Source: Primula veris
Taxonomy: Eukaryota > Streptophyta > Magnoliopsida > Ericales > Primulaceae
Length of the DNA stretch: 64,000 nt
Reading direction: 5' to 3'
Assembly: GCA_963682055.1 (NCBI GenBank)
Contig: OY821746.1
Coordinates: forward strand, 15,055,992-15,119,991
Shown: piece after piece, positions 60,001 through 64,000 of the stretch
Position numbering within the stretch: the stretch's first letter is position 1
How the letters are laid out: each line of letters begins with the position of its first letter
Position numbers and translations under genes: made by a program
Notes under the pieces: model-generated
Seen by the model: only the letters and a program-made list of their open reading frames with translations
What the model was told of the DNA's origin: nothing
The model's database searches: none

Positions 60001-60444
60001 CTAACAGGAAATAGCTATTAGGCCCAAACAAGAAAGTAATATAGCTATTACATACTGATTTGTGGAGTATTTTTTATTGAAAGCTTCAACTTTTCCATTT
60101 AAGCTTGATTATTGAACAATATTTTTCATTGCTGTTGGTTGTTAGCCTAAGAGGTCATGGCTGCTAGCTGATTTAACTTTTAAGCATTCTTATGATATAC
60201 TAGCCTTAGAAAAGTAGAACAAAGAAAAGGTTTTCAAACTTCAGTTTATTTCCATATGTTCGTAGTTTTTGTGTTTTCCAGTGTAACAGATTTTTTTTCA
60301 ATATTGTTTTCCTCAAGAGTGAACCCCTAAAGTGATGTCTTAATTTGTATATTATTTTAGTTTTAACTTGAGAAATGTGTTTGTAATTTCTCTGATTCTG
60401 AAGCTTTTTTTCTTTTATTGCTTACTGCAGGAATTGCTTCATAG
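57029..60444 (+). CDS. Two-RRM Musashi-like/hnRNP1-type RNA-binding protein
   Basis: Exons 57029-57250, 57926-59030 and 60431-60444 join in frame (phases 0 and 1) to 446 residues. RRM1 (~residues 6-80) has RNP2 LFIGGI and RNP1 RARGFGFIVF; RRM2 (~107-182) has IFVGGL and RPRGFGFITY. The C-terminal ~260 residues are rich in Gly, Ser, Asn and Tyr, a low-complexity tail typical of plant hnRNP-like proteins, and the protein ends YDAGYSVTNRGIAS, the usual end of this family. These proteins bind mRNA in nucleus and cytoplasm and act in processing, stability or translation. The last coding exon has only 14 bases (GAATTGCTTCATAG). Reading through the second donor would instead add about 34 unrelated residues. 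It lies about 1.1 kb beyond the end of the Mutator-like element. Confidence 0.92.
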
Positions 60445-61420
60445 AAGACGGGTTTATTTTGAGTCTCTGAGGTCGTAGCTGTAGAATAAAATCAAAAGGT
60501 GAAGAGACTGTGGATTCATGCAAGTAATCCCTTCATAGGTTAATATATCAGATTGCAATAAGTTCGATCGACAAAGCTGACAGGGGTTTCTGATTGAAGT
60601 ACCCATAGCAATTATTAGGGATTTTCTGAAGGTTTGAGTTGTGGTTTTCTTTTTTCCCTGAATAATTGAGAGGTTAATATCAAGGAATTTGATAATAGAT
60701 GAATGAGTTGTGCATCTTCGGCAAGGTGGTCCATGCTTCTGGTGGTACATTAAAACATATATGTTTTTTTTCTTTCTATTTTCTGTTTCTGGTTTGTAAG
60801 TGTGGTGAAGTTTGAACTCTTGTCCGTATATCCTTTACTCCCATCTGGGGAGTTTGTTTTTCTTTCAAAAATGTATGCTTATGTTGTTTTTCTATAGTGG
60901 AAGGGGATATCCATGAAGAATCCCCGTTAAATAAACTTCTGATTATCCGGTTTTAATATATAAGTAAAGGTTATCTGACATGTTTGCTTTCATTTCTTCT
61001 TAGTTTCTTTTATTTTGTCCAACTGCTTTCGAACTACTTGGAGTATAATTTTACATTGCCAGAACATTTGTGGTGTAAAGTGATGATTGCCTTCGACTTT
61101 TAAACTACTTGAAGGGACTTGAATGTGACAGACTTTACTGAAGTTTTGCTTTATGTGTTGAAATTTAATGGCATATTTGGCTGCAGCTTATATGCCAGAT
61201 ATTTTCACAAAATATGAATTGTAGCCTAATTTTCTAATCCAGTACTGCAGTCTAAAATGCTTGTATGCAATAAGCAAAGCTAGCCACACGCTAACCTTTT
61301 CAACTTAGAAAACTGCACCATGGCAAACCTGTTAGGATTTTTTTCAAATAGAGAATTTTAGTCTTATTAAAGTGCCACTTGTTTTTTTCTTTGACTTGGT
61401 TTATTCATGGAGACAAATTC
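60445..61420. other. 3' UTR and intergenic
   Basis: The first few hundred bases are presumably the 3' UTR of the RNA-binding protein gene. No further gene is recognised. Confidence 0.4.
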
Positions 61421-61570
61421 GGGTATAACCGGTTACAGTTTTTATGATTAGTTCTGTAACTGGTTGCGGGTCTCTGGAAGTGAAAGGTCCAGGAGCATTT
61501 TACGCGAACCAGTAATGAGGCCCATAACCGATGACAGAATTTGTACGTGATCCTGTAACCGGTTATGGCA
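61421..61570. repeat. Cluster of TAACCGGTTA-type inverted motifs
   Basis: Within 150 bp occur ATAACCGGTTACAG (61423), CTGTAACTGGTTGCGG (61453), CGCGAACCAGTAA (61503), CCATAACCGATGACAG (61521) and CCTGTAACCGGTTATGG (61553). First and last are inverted copies, and second and third likewise, so the segment can fold back on itself. It could be a small MITE or a binding-site cluster; no target duplication was identified. Confidence 0.55.
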
Positions 61571-62261
61571 TGTCGGTCATACCTAAAACGAAGGTTTCTT
61601 TCTTGTACGGGGTACTCCTTCCGTCACTTTGTTTTAGGGTTTTCTTTCTTGTATGGTGCACTCCCATCGTGTAAAATGATGACCTTAGTAGCTTCGGTTA
61701 AGCCGCATTTCCTCCCTCACTTGTCTTACTATTTCAAACACCGAAAGAAAACTTATTTCAGAAATGATTTATTTGATCCGGCTTTCTTAATATTGCAACA
61801 TTTACTAATTTCATAGTCTCTTTGACAACTAAATCTGAATAGTTGGCTTAACATTTACTAATCTGGAATAGTTGGCTTACCATCGACAATACGGAACCAA
61901 CAACGAAGAACACTAATTTTTCTGTAAAAGCAGATTTGTTTTCAGTTGAGACAAGGATGGTTCAGATGATAGTTATTTACTTATTTATTAGCCAGACTTA
62001 TATTAGCACTTTTCTCAACCTAGCAAGCTTTAAAATTTTGGACTTAACACACACAAATAACGCAAAAGAAAAGGTATGCGTCTTATAAATAGGTGCTAGT
62101 TAATCTCATCCCATTAGAAAAAACATAAAACCCGGAGTTCATACATTACAAAGTCATAAATACCATACATAACAACATAGGAAACAACAATACAGACATG
62201 AACTACTAATAACCATCATCGTGAAAAGTCATGTTTCTAATACCTAATCTTCTGTATTTCT
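61571..62261. other. Intergenic; 3' flank of the C2-protein gene
   Basis: No coding sequence is supported. The part right of about 62100 is probably the 3' UTR of the minus-strand gene. Confidence 0.4.
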
Positions 62262-63440
62262 CTAGAAGAAGGCCCTGCTTCCATAAAACACTCGGGCCCC
62301 ACCGTTCTTAGGTGTTGGCGTTTTTGTATCAGAACTCGAGCTCTCAGTACTAGGGGGCCCACTCCCTATATCTATAGGAAGCTTCATTTTCGCCAAAGAA
62401 TCGGTGAATTGTTGCATACTCTTCATATACATATCAACATAGTCTTGTTGTACCACGTTTTGCTCGGGCTCAATACTAACATTGATAACAGGCTTAACAA
62501 ATGTTGTGTCAACCGAGACATTGCTCTCGGCGTCTCCCTCTTCCTCTCTCTCCTTCTCCTTGAGAGGGGAGACCGATTCTTGATTGGGAGAAGATTTTGA
62601 ATACCCGTTCGTAGATACACTGGAATTCTGATCCGAATCTTGTTTTGGAGAGTGGTTTGTACCGTTTTCTTCGTTTGAAAAGCTCTCAACGATGAACCTT
62701 GCGCCAATTTCGGAATCTATTTGATTTTCCGTCTCTGAAGAGACAAAACTTTCAGAACTCTGAGAAGGGTACCCGAAATACTCTGAAACCATAATATCAT
62801 TCTCGTTTGCAACTTTCGGGTCTGGAAATTCCATTTTTCCAAAATCCAACGCTTTCATTTCCTCGTCGATATCCGTTATTGAAGGAATTGCTATCACATC
62901 GGGTGAAGATCCGGTGTACGAGAGAGAGAGCTGAACGAATCCCGCAGGAGAGTGGAAGAGGTCGGTCGATGAGAGAGTGAATTCTCTCTCTAGGCTCCCA
63001 TTTTTGACGAGGACTTCGGATAAAGGCACCAAAGCGAAACCCAATAACTGGTCCTCTAAATAGTTTTTCACCCTACTAAGCATCCATATCTCACACTTGA
63101 GAGAACAATCAAAAGATTGCACCTTTATCCTAACTTTATCATTGAAAACAGGGTTTTGTCCACCACCATTGATGGTTTTTGTAGCGATGGTGATTTCGGG
63201 GTCGCTAGTGAGGCAAATCTTGGCATAAACATCTTGTTTATGGTAGATACATATGTTGTGTATATCTCTAGCTTTGTGAACATAGACCTCGAGCTCACCT
63301 ATGGATTCTTTGGTTCGAACTTCGATGCCTTTTGAGTAGCAGCCGGGGTTTTGGGGGAAAAAGTCAGAGTTGTGTTTTTCTGTGTCGGCGTAAATTTTCG
63401 AGCCCTTGAATGGCGAAACAACAGATTGAGGGGAATCCAT
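62262..63440 (-). CDS. C2-domain protein (calcium-dependent lipid-binding family)
   Basis: A single open frame of 392 residues. The C2 domain covers roughly residues 48-175: IGELEVYVHKARDIHNICIY, then KQDVYAKICL, GGGQNPVFNDKVRIKV and DQLLGFALVPLSEVL. Plant members with this layout have a long disordered acidic/Ser-rich C-terminal region and end in VFYGSRAFF, as here. C2 domains bind acidic phospholipids, often with Ca2+. Some acidic loop residues are present (the Asp of KQD and of EDQ), but full Ca2+ coordination cannot be judged. The function in plants is not established. The ATG at 63440 is the first in frame and the N-terminus MDSPQSVVSPFKGSKI fits family members. Confidence 0.88.
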   Translation of the reverse strand: MDSPQSVVSPFKGSKIYADTEKHNSDFFPQNPGCYSKGIEVRTKESIGELEVYVHKARDIHNICIYHKQDVYAKICLTSDPEITIATKTINGGGQNPVFNDKVRIKVQSFDCSLKCEIWMLSRVKNYLEDQLLGFALVPLSEVLVKNGSLEREFTLSSTDLFHSPAGFVQLSLSYTGSSPDVIAIPSITDIDEEMKALDFGKMEFPDPKVANENDIMVSEYFGYPSQSSESFVSSETENQIDSEIGARFIVESFSNEENGTNHSPKQDSDQNSSVSTNGYSKSSPNQESVSPLKEKEREEEGDAESNVSVDTTFVKPVINVSIEPEQNVVQQDYVDMYMKSMQQFTDSLAKMKLPIDIGSGPPSTESSSSDTKTPTPKNGGARVFYGSRAFF

Positions 63441-63587
63441 TCTGCTAAAGAGAGATTAAGCCTGAATTTTGAAAGAACAAGATAAATGAGGAACAAATTG
63501 AAGAAATGAGGAACAAATTAAGTTAAACATACCACCATACTGAATTACGGAATAGTCAAACGTAAAGCAAAATTACTATATTTGTAC

Positions 63588-63599
63588 TTTTTATATATA
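63588..63599 (-). promoter_or_regulatory. TATA box of the C2-protein gene
   Basis: The minus strand reads TATATATAAAAA about 150 bases upstream of the ATG at 63440. Confidence 0.5.
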
Positions 63600-64000
63600 C
63601 ATATCGGAAGCTGGAAAGAAAGTTTATTGGAATTGCTGACAAATGATTAAGGAAACTCATAGCTGAGAATGCATATTGTTTTTACAAAACCGTAACAGTA
63701 AAATTGTTTGCTAGAATGAAGGAAAATCTCAAAAAGGATATCAATATTCAGCAAGAGCTAGAACATAACCACTGTTTGCAAAATTACTAAAAAAAATCAT
63801 AGAAACAAAGCCAAACTACAATTTTGCAAGCTCAAAAGCCTACATTTTGATGAAGTTCAACAGCTAAGGTTGGCCGAAAATTCAGTTATTGAAAATATAA
63901 TCGAGTTTAAGAATACAAAGCAAAGCTATTAAGCTCCGACTGAGACATTGTAACCCCAGATGTAGCTGGCATGAAGTATCTAAAAATCCCAAATGCCAAT
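63600..64000. other. Upstream or intergenic, nothing recognised
   Basis: No open frame or conserved sequence is supported up to the window edge. A neighbouring gene's untranslated end cannot be excluded. Confidence 0.35.

Noticed and set aside
1..64000. tRNA, rRNA or snRNA genes
   Set aside because: I looked for conserved tRNA arms and other RNA gene hallmarks by eye and found none convincing; a covariance-model search would be needed to exclude them.

Overview
The window is nuclear DNA from a flowering plant, most likely a eudicot. The evidence is AT-rich intergenic sequence, GT-AG spliced genes of typical plant families (LRR receptor-like kinase, Musashi-like RNA-binding protein, C2 protein, type-2 lipid-transfer protein, plant carboxylesterase), and a dense mix of plant transposons. 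No species can be named from the sequence. Roughly a third of the window is recognisable mobile DNA and much of the remainder is featureless AT-rich sequence.

Left part (1-11.9 kb). A GC-rich Ty3/gypsy element runs off the left edge on the minus strand: an open gag frame, a tRNA-Asp-type primer-binding site and a 754-bp LTR. It sits inside the first codons of a dead carboxylesterase copy. The better-preserved paralogue lies at 9.0-9.9 kb and has one in-frame stop. Between them are a Helitron-like repeat, two hAT MITEs with 8-bp target duplications and a LINE-type DUF4283/zinc-knuckle relic. Upstream of the carboxylesterase is a tandemly duplicated non-coding segment.

11.9-27.6 kb. Two Ty1/copia elements flank the last exon of a mitochondrial complex I subunit gene and a Stowaway MITE. 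The first (11889-18971, plus strand) has a perfect 5-bp target duplication and LTRs about 97% identical, yet its coding region is wrecked and carries unusual short hairpins that share the loop CCTGTCGT. The second (22245-27555, minus strand) still shows gag, protease, integrase, reverse transcriptase and RNase H, all broken, and its 3' LTR is truncated.

27.6-37.2 kb. A tandem triplication of a lipid-transfer-protein (nsLTP) locus: unit A has lost the coding sequence, unit B has the intact gene, and unit C has a pseudogene split from its promoter by a hAT MITE that itself contains another MITE. Three CACTA-type MITEs and a second Helitron-like copy sit in unit B.

37.2-47.1 kb. An LRR-III receptor-like pseudokinase gene in two exons and a large fold-back element, otherwise AT-rich intergenic DNA.

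47.1-55.9 kb. The most interesting object is an ~8.8-kb Mutator-like element with two genes in the same orientation: a four-exon plant-mobile-domain (PMD) protein, and a MULE transposase with N-terminal zinc finger, DDE core, SWIM finger and AT-hook fused to a C-terminal OTU-type cysteine protease. Its two ends and the spacer between the genes carry 19-bp palindromes (CCGTAGATTTAATCTACGG type), mostly spaced exactly 40 bp apart. The spacer also holds an interstitial telomere-repeat array, and the leader region holds a 56-bp minisatellite.

55.9-64 kb. Two ordinary host genes: a two-RRM Musashi/hnRNP1-like protein (446 aa, leader intron ending directly at the ATG, 14-nt last coding exon) and, on the minus strand, a C2-domain protein. 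The host genes look independent of one another; the functional links seen are within the transposons and within the duplicated nsLTP and carboxylesterase families.
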